Of a stretch of DNA of 64,000 nt, positions 6,692 through 15,214 are shown piece by piece (position 1 is the stretch's first letter; each line of letters opens with the position of its first letter). The notes beneath the pieces were generated by a model. That model was not told where the DNA came from, did no database searches, and worked only from the letters and a program-made list of their open reading frames with translations. The stretch lies in the NCBI RefSeq assembly GCF_030546645.1, contig NZ_JAUOTO010000009.1, forward strand, positions 62,001-126,000. The letters are read 5' to 3'. The position numbers were made by a program, and so were the translations under genes. This DNA is from Flavitalea plasmicola. GTDB lineage: Bacteria; Bacteroidota; Bacteroidia; Chitinophagales; Chitinophagaceae.

Positions 6692-9478
6692 TTATTGCGG
6701 ATCAGCAGGGACATACATCTCATTGAATAGAAATTTAAATGCCCCGTGCGTCTGGGCCCGGAAAGTGATCTCGGGACCGAAGGCGTACAGCTTCCCTTTG
6801 CCGACAGTAGCTACGAAAGCGGCTATGCCATTGCGCAGGTAGGCCTGGCCCCAGGCCCAGCCGCTGCGCAGGGGTTTGTCGGTGGCGAACCAGGCGATGG
6901 GGCGTATCTGGCCGGAAGTATAGGCAGCCGGTGAGATGTTGAAGACCGGGCTTTGTTCGAAATAGATATCGGCTTTGCCGCTCATGCCCCATGCTGCCGG
7001 CTGGGTGGAATCCACGCTGACCTGCAGCACGCTGCCGGGGACATAGAATTTTTCTCCGGGCAATTTCCTTTCTTTTCCTCCCACTAATTCGGTGAGTGCG
7101 TCCTGGACCGGCAGACCGAGGTGATAAGCCAGGTTGGTGCTGGCGCCGATGGTGACGATGTTGCCGCCTTCTTCCAGGAATTTTCTCAGACGTGGAATAG
7201 ACTTGTCCGCGGTGATGCGACCCAGGTGGGAGCGGTATTCTTCGGGAATGTCTTCCGGCTTGGGCTGACGGCCGCCAAAGCGGCCGCGGCCGGGCATGGT
7301 GGCGCCGGGGGTGGGCAGGGGCGGAATGGCACCCGATACAAAAATGATCAGGTCGAATCTGGCATGGAGGTCGACGCTGTCTATGTCTTTAGGATAAATG
7401 ACCTCTACGGGAAAATGGTATTGCTCTGCGATCCAGCGGATCCAGCCGGAGGGCAGGGAGCCGCCGTAGGTATCCCAAAGGGCTATACGCGCGGGCCGGA
7501 TGGGGCTGAGGGATGCGGGGTTGGGGGCTTGAGCGAGGAGAGAGGCTTCGGCGCCTGTGGAGGCGATGGAGGCGGTGAGGGCTGCTATTGCATGGGGGGT
7601 ATTGGGAATGTAAAAGGAACCCGGGAGGGCAGTGGCGGCATCCGTCACACGATGGACACCGATGCCCTGTTTGAGCAGGTCGTTGGCTACTGTAAATGAT
7701 TGGTTGGCCCTTGCGTCAAGGATGAAACCGCCGGAAGGCGCTGCCGCCGTGAATGTCTTTTTCGGATGCTGCTCTTCTCCATAGGGGATGCGGCGGAAGG
7801 GGCCGTCGAATGGATCCAGGATGCGCTGGAACTTTATTCCCATCTGGTAAGCCAGGGTCCAGCCGGCTGCGTCATAGGGAGGGATGGGAGGACCACCCGG
7901 GTATTGGAAGTCGTTGGGATGGTCCTGCGGTTCGAACATATCCAGAATGTGCGGGCGGAAAGCCTGGTCGGTCTTAATGATCCAGGAGCCCTTTTTATAG
8001 GAGGCGCCGGAGACCGAGAAGTCATCCGTAGCCTGATAGACGACGATGCCTGTGTTGATGAGTGCGTTGATAAAACGGATGGCTGTAGCGTTGTCGGGCT
8101 GATCGGGAATGATGTAACCGCGGGCATCGCGCAGGGCGGGATCTTTCAGGATACTATCATAGTATTTGACGGGAATGGCATTGGAGTCTTCGGGCTCGCC
8201 GGCGGCGGAATCGGCACGGGGCGACCTTCTCTCACGGGGCGCATCCCTATACAGCTGCTCAATGGCGGCGATGCGTTTAGGCGAAAGGGTCCAGTAGTCT
8301 TTTTGTCCCCGTTGGATGGAGTTGAGGCCCATCCTGTACATGTTGTACAACAGCTCGTCCCTGTAGCGGACAGCGTAGTCCAGCACGGCATAGTTCAGTG
8401 AAACGGAATAATCGATGGATTGCCTGAAATGCCAGGGTTGCGGGGTAATGGGATTGGGAGTGGCGCTGTTGGGGATCAGCCGCTGGGGGATCAGGGGCAC
8501 TGTAGCCGGCGTGGGGCTGCCGATGATCTCTGTCAAAAGTCCGATCATGTTATGGAAGTAGGTAGTAGTACGGAGGCCGCCGTTGTACCAGGTGGAAAAG
8601 ACGGAACCCGAGCGCTGGGTATAGCCCGGCTTGCCTTCTACGTTAAGGCGATTGTTCATGGCGGCGCCTACCGCGTCGATGCTGGTGAGGATCAGCGGGT
8701 CGAAAACGTAGTTAAAAGGATCGCGATAAGGAGGGCCTGCCAGTACGGAGCCGGCGGGACCTGTCTGGTGGTGATTATACATGATCTGGGGCAGCCATTC
8801 GATGAAGAGCTGGCGACCTATGTTCTGTGTCTCTTTCAGGTTCAGCATGAAGAAGTCGCGGTTATTGTCATGACCTGCATATTTTTCATACAAGCGGGGA
8901 ACATTCTCCAACGATCTTTTTTCAGGCACGGGATTGCGCATATACCAGGAGGATACCAACTCCTGTCCGTCGGGGTTGTCATGTGTAAGGAGGATGATCA
9001 CATTGTCCAGGATCTGCAGGGTTTCCGGGTCTTTACGGCTGATGAGCTGCCAGGCCGTCTCGATCAGCTGGTGGGTGCCTACTGTTTCGGTGGCGTGAAG
9101 GCCGCCATCGATCCATACTACTGCCTTGCCTTTGGCTGCCAGCGCATGGGCCTGTTCGTCAGTAAGGCCTTCGGCATGGGCCAACTGCTGAGAGACCGTC
9201 TTGTAGCGGTCCAGATCCCGGATATTTTTAGGAGATGAAACGATGAGCATGAGCTGTGTCCGGCCTTCTTCGGTCTTGCCGATCTCTACCAGGCGGACCC
9301 GATCCGACGCGGCTGCCAGCTTGCGGAAATAAGCTTCCGTTTGGGTGTAGGTGGCCAATTGATAATCGTCACCGATGTTGAAGCCGAAATGTTGTTTGGG
9401 CGCAGGAATATGCTGGGCGTGCAGGGCATGGATATTGTAAAAGAAAATGATGGCCATTGCGGCGGCGAGCTTTCTCAT
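6692..9478 (-). CDS. Secreted M14 family zinc carboxypeptidase-like protein
   Basis: A 928-residue exported protein (signal peptide about 1-21, cleaved after ALHAQ). The N-terminal half is an M14 metallopeptidase domain with zinc ligands His128 and Glu131 in GGLHATET and His235/236 in MYNHHQTG, the usual H-x-x-E...H arrangement. DGGLHATET and HDNPDGQE resemble the large M14 proteins common in Bacteroidota. The C-terminal part (about 640-920) looks like a GATase1-type (ThuA-like) domain often fused to such peptidases. It probably acts in the periplasm on peptides or modified amino acids. It is monocistronic, with convergent and divergent neighbours. The ATG at 9478 is the start. Confidence 0.88.
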   Translation of the reverse strand: MRKLAAAMAIIFFYNIHALHAQHIPAPKQHFGFNIGDDYQLATYTQTEAYFRKLAAASDRVRLVEIGKTEEGRTQLMLIVSSPKNIRDLDRYKTVSQQLAHAEGLTDEQAHALAAKGKAVVWIDGGLHATETVGTHQLIETAWQLISRKDPETLQILDNVIILLTHDNPDGQELVSSWYMRNPVPEKRSLENVPRLYEKYAGHDNNRDFFMLNLKETQNIGRQLFIEWLPQIMYNHHQTGPAGSVLAGPPYRDPFNYVFDPLILTSIDAVGAAMNNRLNVEGKPGYTQRSGSVFSTWYNGGLRTTTYFHNMIGLLTEIIGSPTPATVPLIPQRLIPNSATPNPITPQPWHFRQSIDYSVSLNYAVLDYAVRYRDELLYNMYRMGLNSIQRGQKDYWTLSPKRIAAIEQLYRDAPRERRSPRADSAAGEPEDSNAIPVKYYDSILKDPALRDARGYIIPDQPDNATAIRFINALINTGIVVYQATDDFSVSGASYKKGSWIIKTDQAFRPHILDMFEPQDHPNDFQYPGGPPIPPYDAAGWTLAYQMGIKFQRILDPFDGPFRRIPYGEEQHPKKTFTAAAPSGGFILDARANQSFTVANDLLKQGIGVHRVTDAATALPGSFYIPNTPHAIAALTASIASTGAEASLLAQAPNPASLSPIRPARIALWDTYGGSLPSGWIRWIAEQYHFPVEVIYPKDIDSVDLHARFDLIIFVSGAIPPLPTPGATMPGRGRFGGRQPKPEDIPEEYRSHLGRITADKSIPRLRKFLEEGGNIVTIGASTNLAYHLGLPVQDALTELVGGKERKLPGEKFYVPGSVLQVSVDSTQPAAWGMSGKADIYFEQSPVFNISPAAYTSGQIRPIAWFATDKPLRSGWAWGQAYLRNGIAAFVATVGKGKLYAFGPEITFRAQTHGAFKFLFNEMYVPADPQ

Positions 9479-9682
9479 GTACAGGCGTTTGTGCGTTCAG
9501 ACGAATTTATCCAATAAATATGGGGGCGTGCGAAAAAATACACCAACGGGCGAATGAAAAATAGGTGTTTATATGTAATTTTTCTAAAAAAACGACCCTT
9601 CTTTGATAAGGCAGAAATCTTAGAAGAGATTATGCGTTACTATACAATTGGTTAAGTGCTTATTTCAACGCCATTGACAGGT

Positions 9683-12310
9683 ATGAGAACTTTTTTTAAT
9701 GGATTGTCCGGAATTCAACGGAAGATAACGTGGCTATTGCTTTTCTCCATAGCATCCCTCTGCCTGGTGGGGTGGCTGATCTTTTCCAACAAGGCGAACA
9801 TGAAGAACGAGAGGTACTGGATCGACCATACCTATTCCGTGATCGAGCAGATCGAGCGGATAGACAGTGAGATGGCGGAGGGTGAGGCTTATTCTCTTCA
9901 GTATAGTATCAGTGGTGCGGACACTTTAAAGGCGCGCATGGCGGAGTCCCATGGACTGTTGGAGCAATATCTCACCCGGCTGGAGGAGCTAACGGAAGAC
10001 AATGTGCTTCAGCGGACCTATCTGCGGGAGCTGTCGGGCTATACGCACCAGCTGGGGATATTTGTGGATAGTATTGTTTATCTCGGGACGGCGGTGATAG
10101 ACCGGCCAAGTGCGGGTATGAAGGCCGCGGCCATGATCCACCGGATGAAAGGGGCATTGCGTTCCATGATGCGGGAAGAGCGAAACCTGCTTACCCAGCG
10201 GCAGGCGGCCAGACAGAGCAATGAGCGAGGGAGCACCTATATGCTCATTACGGGTTCGGCGCTGGCTTTTCTGTTCATCGTAGTCATCCTCCTTCAACTG
10301 AACAGGGATATTGTTCTGCGAAAAAATGCGGAAAAGAATCTTCTCCAAAGTGAATTAAAATACCGGATGCTCATCGAGAATGCCGGCGCCGTGATCTACT
10401 CCACGAATGAAGAAGGGTATATTACGTTTGTCAGCGCCAAGGCGATGGAGCTGACGGGCTATTCCGCGGAGGCGCTGCAGGGTAAGCATTTCTCGATGCT
10501 GATAGATCCTGCCAGCCTGCGGGAGGTCAGGAAGCATTATTTCAATCAGCTGAAAAGTGGTGTCCGGGAAACCTCTTTCAGCTTCCGTATACTTACACGT
10601 GATAAGGAGATAAAGTGGGTGGAGCAATTTGCCGTGCTTTTGCTGCGGCGGGGAAAACCCGCTGGCTTTCAGTGTATCGTCAGGGATATTTCCGAAACGC
10701 ATCGTATGAAGGAGGAACTGGAGAGGTCGAGGGCGCATTACCAGCAGCAATTGATCGCGGCCACGAGGGAGGCGCAGGCGGCCAAAGGGATGCAGGAGCA
10801 GTTCCTTGCCAATATGAGCCATGAGATCCGAACGCCGATGAATGGCATACAGGGGATGACCAACCTATTACGTGAGACCGTTCTTACAGAAGGGCAGAAA
10901 GAATTCGTCGACATTATCAAACTATCTGCGGACAATTTGCTGGTGATCATCAACGATATCCTGGATTTCTCCAAGATCAAAGCGGGTAAGCTTGCCATCG
11001 AGAAAATAGATTTCAGGCTGAAAGATGTACTGGAGAATGTGAAAGCGATCTTTATCCACCGGGTGAAGAAAAAGGGATTGGCTTTTCACCTGTCGACAGA
11101 TGCACGGCTCCCTCATTTAATGAAAGGGGACCCTTACCGGCTGAACCAGGTATTGATCAATCTTATCGGCAATGCCATTAAATTTACGGAGCGAGGCGCC
11201 GTCACTTTGAAAGTCGACTTACAGCAACGAACGGCCGAGCATGCCGAGCTGCTGTTTACGGTGATGGATACCGGCATTGGTATCCCGGCTGAGCGGCTGC
11301 CGGAGATCTTCGACAATTTCTCCCAGGCGGGCCTCGATATATCACGGAAGTATGGCGGCACCGGATTGGGGCTGGCTATCAGCAAGCAGTTGGTGCAATT
11401 ACAGGGTGGAAATATTCAAGTCGAAAGTGAAGCGGGGAAGGGATCTGTCTTTAGTTTTTCCCTCTCCTATGGTAATAGTGAGCGGGAGGAGACGGCGAGC
11501 GGGCGGGCAGCGACGGCCATGACTGATCACAGCCAGTTATTGACGGGCCGGCGATTCCTGGTGGCGGAAGATAATGTAGTGAACCAGAAACTGGTGGAAT
11601 ATGTGCTGACAAAGGCCGGGGGCATCGTTCAGCTGGCCAACGACGGCAGGGAAGCCGTGGACCTGTTGCTGCAGGACAATGGTTATGATCTCGTCATCAT
11701 GGACCTGCAGATGCCAGTCATGGATGGCTATGGGGCGACAAAGCTCATTCGGGATGAGCTGAAGCTGCAGATCCCGATCATTGCCATGACGGCTACGGCC
11801 CTGGTAGGCGAGCAGGTACGCTGCCTGGATGCGGGGGTGGACGAGTATATGACCAAACCTTTTGATTTTAAAGAACTATACAAAAAGATCGCCGGGCTGC
11901 TGGATGGGCGCAGTGCGCTGCCTTTGTTCCAGGATGCGGGAGCGATGGCGGATGAATTGCCGGCGTATGACCTGAGCCTGCTACGGCAGATGGATGACCG
12001 GCATTATCTATGGGACCGGCTTAATGCCTTTATAAGTGAATCTCCCGGAAGGATAGCTGAAATGCGGGGGGCTGCTCTCGGCGGCGAGCACGAGCAGGTG
12101 GTCTACCGTGCCGGCAGAATGAAAAGAAGCGCCCGTGTGCTGCAAGCGCATGTCCTGCATAGCCTGTTGGCGCAGATAGAAGTTCAAAGCAGGGAGGGGG
12201 ACGAGGTGGCGGGGCTGGTGCAAATGGTGCAGGACGTATATGAGGGGATGGAGCCGCTGCTGAAGGAGGAAATAGAGCGGATAGGATTTGTACTGAGTCC
12301 GGAGGAGTAG
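9683..12310 (+). CDS. Hybrid sensor histidine kinase (periplasmic 4-helix sensor, PAS, HisKA, HATPase, REC, degenerate HPt)
   Basis: The frame opens with GTG at 9656, but the ATG at 9683 precedes the first membrane helix directly and is preferred (875 residues). Order: membrane helix about 11-37, CHASE3-like helical sensor, second membrane helix near 190-207, PAS (230-335), HisKA with phospho-acceptor His380 (NMSHEIRTPMNG), HATPase (about 485-595), REC with Asp674 (IMDLQMPVMDG), and a C-terminal HPt-like helical domain. In that last domain the HPt His of the H-x-L-K-G pattern is replaced by Gly811 (AGRMKRSA), so it should not accept phosphate. No regulator partner is adjacent except the next two-component pair. 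Confidence 0.9.
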   Translation: MRTFFNGLSGIQRKITWLLLFSIASLCLVGWLIFSNKANMKNERYWIDHTYSVIEQIERIDSEMAEGEAYSLQYSISGADTLKARMAESHGLLEQYLTRLEELTEDNVLQRTYLRELSGYTHQLGIFVDSIVYLGTAVIDRPSAGMKAAAMIHRMKGALRSMMREERNLLTQRQAARQSNERGSTYMLITGSALAFLFIVVILLQLNRDIVLRKNAEKNLLQSELKYRMLIENAGAVIYSTNEEGYITFVSAKAMELTGYSAEALQGKHFSMLIDPASLREVRKHYFNQLKSGVRETSFSFRILTRDKEIKWVEQFAVLLLRRGKPAGFQCIVRDISETHRMKEELERSRAHYQQQLIAATREAQAAKGMQEQFLANMSHEIRTPMNGIQGMTNLLRETVLTEGQKEFVDIIKLSADNLLVIINDILDFSKIKAGKLAIEKIDFRLKDVLENVKAIFIHRVKKKGLAFHLSTDARLPHLMKGDPYRLNQVLINLIGNAIKFTERGAVTLKVDLQQRTAEHAELLFTVMDTGIGIPAERLPEIFDNFSQAGLDISRKYGGTGLGLAISKQLVQLQGGNIQVESEAGKGSVFSFSLSYGNSEREETASGRAATAMTDHSQLLTGRRFLVAEDNVVNQKLVEYVLTKAGGIVQLANDGREAVDLLLQDNGYDLVIMDLQMPVMDGYGATKLIRDELKLQIPIIAMTATALVGEQVRCLDAGVDEYMTKPFDFKELYKKIAGLLDGRSALPLFQDAGAMADELPAYDLSLLRQMDDRHYLWDRLNAFISESPGRIAEMRGAALGGEHEQVVYRAGRMKRSARVLQAHVLHSLLAQIEVQSREGDEVAGLVQMVQDVYEGMEPLLKEEIERIGFVLSPEE

Positions 12311-12311
12311 G

Positions 12312-12323
12312 ATTGATATCAAT
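12312..12323. promoter_or_regulatory. 12-bp perfect palindrome upstream of TPR kinase
   Basis: ATTGATATCAAT is its own reverse complement. It sits 31 bp before the TPR kinase start, 4 bp ahead of a weak -7-like TATCTTCA at 12328-12335. A regulatory role is only suggested by position. Confidence 0.25.
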
Positions 12324-12353
12324 TTAGTATCTTCATGGCAAGGGCCTTACAAC

Positions 12354-14450
12354 ATGAGCCAATATCGCCTCTTGCCGGGGCTTTTGACCGGCCTATCCCT
12401 TTTACTCCTTTCCGCCGTCGTCGCCCAGTCCGACCGGACCTCACAGCGCCATCACGGCACTGAAAGGGCCCATATTGTCCAGGATCCCGCGCATGTGTCT
12501 GCCTTACTGGAGGAAGCCGACAGGCTTAAAGAACTTTCCAAACTCGATTCCGCCGCGTTGCTGTGCCGGCAGGCATTGCAGCTGAGCCTTTTCCTGAAGG
12601 ACAGTTTTCTTATTGCCAGGTCTTACTATGGGTTGGGACAATGGGCCCTTGCCGCCAATCGGAAGGAGGAAGCCCTGGCCTATCTTCAGCGGTCACTATC
12701 GGTGCGGTGGGAAAAAGAGCAGTCTTCCCATACAGCGAGGGTTTATAACGACATGGGATACCTGTACGGTAATAAGGGTGAATTGGATAAGCAGCGGGAG
12801 TGGTATTTGAAGGCGATGCGTATCTACGACAGGATCAATGATGCTGACGGTATGGCAGAAACGCTCAGCAATCTCTCCGGCAGCAGCCTGGAGCTGGGCA
12901 ATAAGCAGGAAGCTATCCAGTATGCGACCCAGGCGCTGCGGATCCGGGAGAGGGGTCAGGATAAGGATATACTTGCCTTGTCTTATAACAATCTTTCGCA
13001 GATCTATCTTCAGATGGACAGTATGGACCAGGCTATGCGCCTTCAGCGGGAGGGGCTGAGGTATGCGGAACTCAGCGGATCGAAGAGGAGGCTGGCGCAA
13101 AGCTACACGGGTATGTCCCTCATGTTGAACCGGAGGGGGAAGAATGAGGAGTCATTCGAGTATGAGAAAAAGGCCATCCGGCTTTGCCGTGAGACGGGGG
13201 ATTCCGGTATGCTGGCCCACCGCTGTATAGCTGCTGCGGTACTGTCCGGGACCTTGAAGGATTCGGTGGGAGCGGAGGGTTATTTTGACGAGGGGGTTAA
13301 GATCTCATTGGCCATCGACGATAAGAGCAATCTCAGGGACCTATATTATTACCGGACCGTTTTTTATAAGGAGCGGAAGGATTTTTACCGGGCGTATGAA
13401 AGCCTGAAGAAGTATTATGCTTATAAGGATAGTATGCTGCATGCGGAGACGGCGCGCAACATAGCGGAGATCCAGGCGCGGTATGAGACGGAGAAGAAGG
13501 ATAAGGCTATTGGGGAATTGAAGGCTAATGAGCGTATCCATCAGCTGGAGATAGAGAAGCAGGACAATGAGATCAGTTTGTTGTCGCAATCGGGGGAGCT
13601 GCAGAGTACCCGGATCGCGCAGCAGGAGGTGGAGCTGGATAAAAGTGAATTGCAGGCAAAGAGCAAGGAGCAGGAATTGCAGCTGGCGCGGGCGGAAAAG
13701 GAGCTGAAAGAGCGGCAATTGCAGCAGCAAAAGCAGACAAGGAATATCCTTATTGGAAGCGTTGTCCTGCTTGCACTGATCGCCGCGGGAATATTCAATC
13801 GCTGGCAGCTGAAGAAGAAGCTGCAACAACAGGCGGCGTTGCTGGAGATGCGTAATCTTATTGCCCGTGACCTCCATGACGAGCTGGGGTCTACGCTTAC
13901 CAGCATTCACATCCTTTCGCAGGTGAGCCGTAACCACCTGGAAAAGGACCAGTCCGGGGCCTATTCCCTGCTGGAGAAGATCACGGAGCAGTCCCGTCAG
14001 ATGCAGCAGAGCATGAGCGATATCGTGTGGGCTATCAGGAGTGACAATGACAAGATCGAGAATATGATGGTGCGGATGCGCGAATATCTTGCCCAGACGT
14101 TGGAGGCCAGGGAGATCGCTATCCGATTTGAAGCCGCGGAAGAGCTGCTGGGCCATTCCTTTTCCATGCAGCAGCGGAAGGAGATCTTCCTTATTTTCAA
14201 GGAAGCGGTGAACAATGCAGCCAAGTATTCCCATTGTACTTTAATGGAAGTGTCTTTCCGGCTCTGCAATGCCCGGATCCTGCTGGAGGTGAAGGACAAC
14301 GGGGTGGGTTTTGAGCCGGATAAGCCGCGGAGCACCAATGGCCTGAACAATATGCGTGTGCGGTCGGCTTCCCTGGATGGCCGCTGCCATATCCAGGCGT
14401 CGCCGGGGCGGGGGACTACCGTACTGTTGGACCTGCCGGCGGCTACATGA
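12354..14450 (+). CDS. TPR-domain sensor histidine kinase (NarX/LiaS-type HisKA_3)
   Basis: A 698-residue membrane kinase: signal peptide (about 1-24), five to seven TPR repeats (about 65-345) in the periplasm, a long coiled coil (about 365-460), one membrane helix (464-482), then a short cytoplasmic kinase. The dimerisation motif is RDLHDELGSTL with phospho-acceptor His508, followed by an HATPase domain with the N-box EAVNNAAKYS and DNGVGFE. Kinases of this build pair with LuxR/NarL-type regulators, and the very next gene (46 bp downstream) is one. The stop codon lies inside a 16-bp palindrome that probably serves as operator for the regulator gene. The periplasmic TPR domain suggests the signal is a protein or peptide. 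Confidence 0.92.
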   Translation: MSQYRLLPGLLTGLSLLLLSAVVAQSDRTSQRHHGTERAHIVQDPAHVSALLEEADRLKELSKLDSAALLCRQALQLSLFLKDSFLIARSYYGLGQWALAANRKEEALAYLQRSLSVRWEKEQSSHTARVYNDMGYLYGNKGELDKQREWYLKAMRIYDRINDADGMAETLSNLSGSSLELGNKQEAIQYATQALRIRERGQDKDILALSYNNLSQIYLQMDSMDQAMRLQREGLRYAELSGSKRRLAQSYTGMSLMLNRRGKNEESFEYEKKAIRLCRETGDSGMLAHRCIAAAVLSGTLKDSVGAEGYFDEGVKISLAIDDKSNLRDLYYYRTVFYKERKDFYRAYESLKKYYAYKDSMLHAETARNIAEIQARYETEKKDKAIGELKANERIHQLEIEKQDNEISLLSQSGELQSTRIAQQEVELDKSELQAKSKEQELQLARAEKELKERQLQQQKQTRNILIGSVVLLALIAAGIFNRWQLKKKLQQQAALLEMRNLIARDLHDELGSTLTSIHILSQVSRNHLEKDQSGAYSLLEKITEQSRQMQQSMSDIVWAIRSDNDKIENMMVRMREYLAQTLEAREIAIRFEAAEELLGHSFSMQQRKEIFLIFKEAVNNAAKYSHCTLMEVSFRLCNARILLEVKDNGVGFEPDKPRSTNGLNNMRVRSASLDGRCHIQASPGRGTTVLLDLPAAT

Positions 14451-14489
14451 TGATGTAGGACGGAAGAAGGATGGGGGGACGTAAATTGA
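14443..14489 (+). promoter_or_regulatory. Palindromic operator and -7 box for the LuxR-type regulator gene
   Basis: CTACATGATGATGTAG (14443-14458; arms CTACAT/ATGTAG) is followed after 23 bp by the -7-like TAAATTGA at 14482-14489 and the regulator's ATG at 14497. The same 16-mer with the same 23-bp gap precedes the downstream secreted-protein operon. The position matches a class II activator site replacing the -33 element. Confidence 0.6.
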
Positions 14490-14496
14490 GAAGTAT

Positions 14497-15144
14497 ATGC
14501 CTGTAAGAATATTAATGTATGATGATCATGAAGCGCTGAGGCAGAGCATGGAGACTTTGATCCGTGAGGAGCCTGACATGGAGATGATCGCCGCTATGTC
14601 CAATGCGGAGACGGTGGAGACGGATATCCGGGAGCTGAAGCCGGATGTGGTGCTGATGGATATCGATATGCCTGCCGTGAATGGGGTATCGGCTGTGAAG
14701 CGGATCCGGCAGATGGATGCGGTCCTGCCTGTTATCATGCTGACCGTGTTTGATGACAATGAGAATATCTTTAATGCCGTGTGTGCGGGAGCTTCGGGCT
14801 ATATCCTGAAGCGATGTGCTACGGAAGAGATCCCTTCCGCCATCAGGAATGTCCTTAGCGGGGGGGCTCCTATGACGGGCACGGTAGCCCGTAAGATCCT
14901 GCAGATGGTGCCGGCGGCCAAGGGTCCGGATACGGAAAATGTGGACCTTTCACAACGGGAGGTCCAGATCTTACAGTTGCTGGCCAGGGGGTTCAGCTAT
15001 AAGATGATCGCCGTGGAAATAAAAATAAGCATGGACACTGTACGCTTTCATATCAAGAATATCTACGATAAGCTTCACGTACATTCCGCCCCGGAAGCAG
15101 TGTCCAAGGGATTGAAGGGAAAGCTGATAAGCCTTTTGTTCTAA
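14497..15144 (+). CDS. NarL/FixJ (LuxR-type) response regulator
   Basis: A 215-residue regulator. The receiver domain (1-120) has the acidic pair at Asp9/Asp10, the phospho-acceptor Asp55 (LMDIDMPAVNG), Thr83 and Lys105. The GerE/LuxR helix-turn-helix (about 148-212) has the recognition region YKMIAVEIKISMDTVRFHI. It is the cognate partner of the TPR kinase immediately upstream. Identical palindromes before its own gene and before the downstream four-gene operon suggest that it activates both. Confidence 0.95.
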   Translation: MPVRILMYDDHEALRQSMETLIREEPDMEMIAAMSNAETVETDIRELKPDVVLMDIDMPAVNGVSAVKRIRQMDAVLPVIMLTVFDDNENIFNAVCAGASGYILKRCATEEIPSAIRNVLSGGAPMTGTVARKILQMVPAAKGPDTENVDLSQREVQILQLLARGFSYKMIAVEIKISMDTVRFHIKNIYDKLHVHSAPEAVSKGLKGKLISLLF

Positions 15145-15161
15145 GGGAGTTGGATAGATGC

Positions 15162-15208
15162 CTACATGATGATGTAGTTGCAGTGGGCAGCCTGAAAGGG
15201 TACTTTCG
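15162..15208 (+). promoter_or_regulatory. Palindromic operator and -7 box for the secreted-protein operon
   Basis: CTACATGATGATGTAG at 15162-15177 is an exact second copy of the 14443-14458 palindrome. The -7-like TACTTTCG at 15201-15208 (one mismatch to TAnnTTTG) again begins 23 bp after the palindrome, and the ATG follows at 15215. There is no separate -33 TTTG, as expected when an activator occupies that site. Confidence 0.62.
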
Positions 15209-15214
15209 GGTATT

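Noticed and set aside
7121-9238. Long plus-strand frames opposite the M14 peptidase
   Set aside because: They are shadows of the GC-rich third codon positions in the peptidase gene, with Gly/Val-rich nonsense composition.
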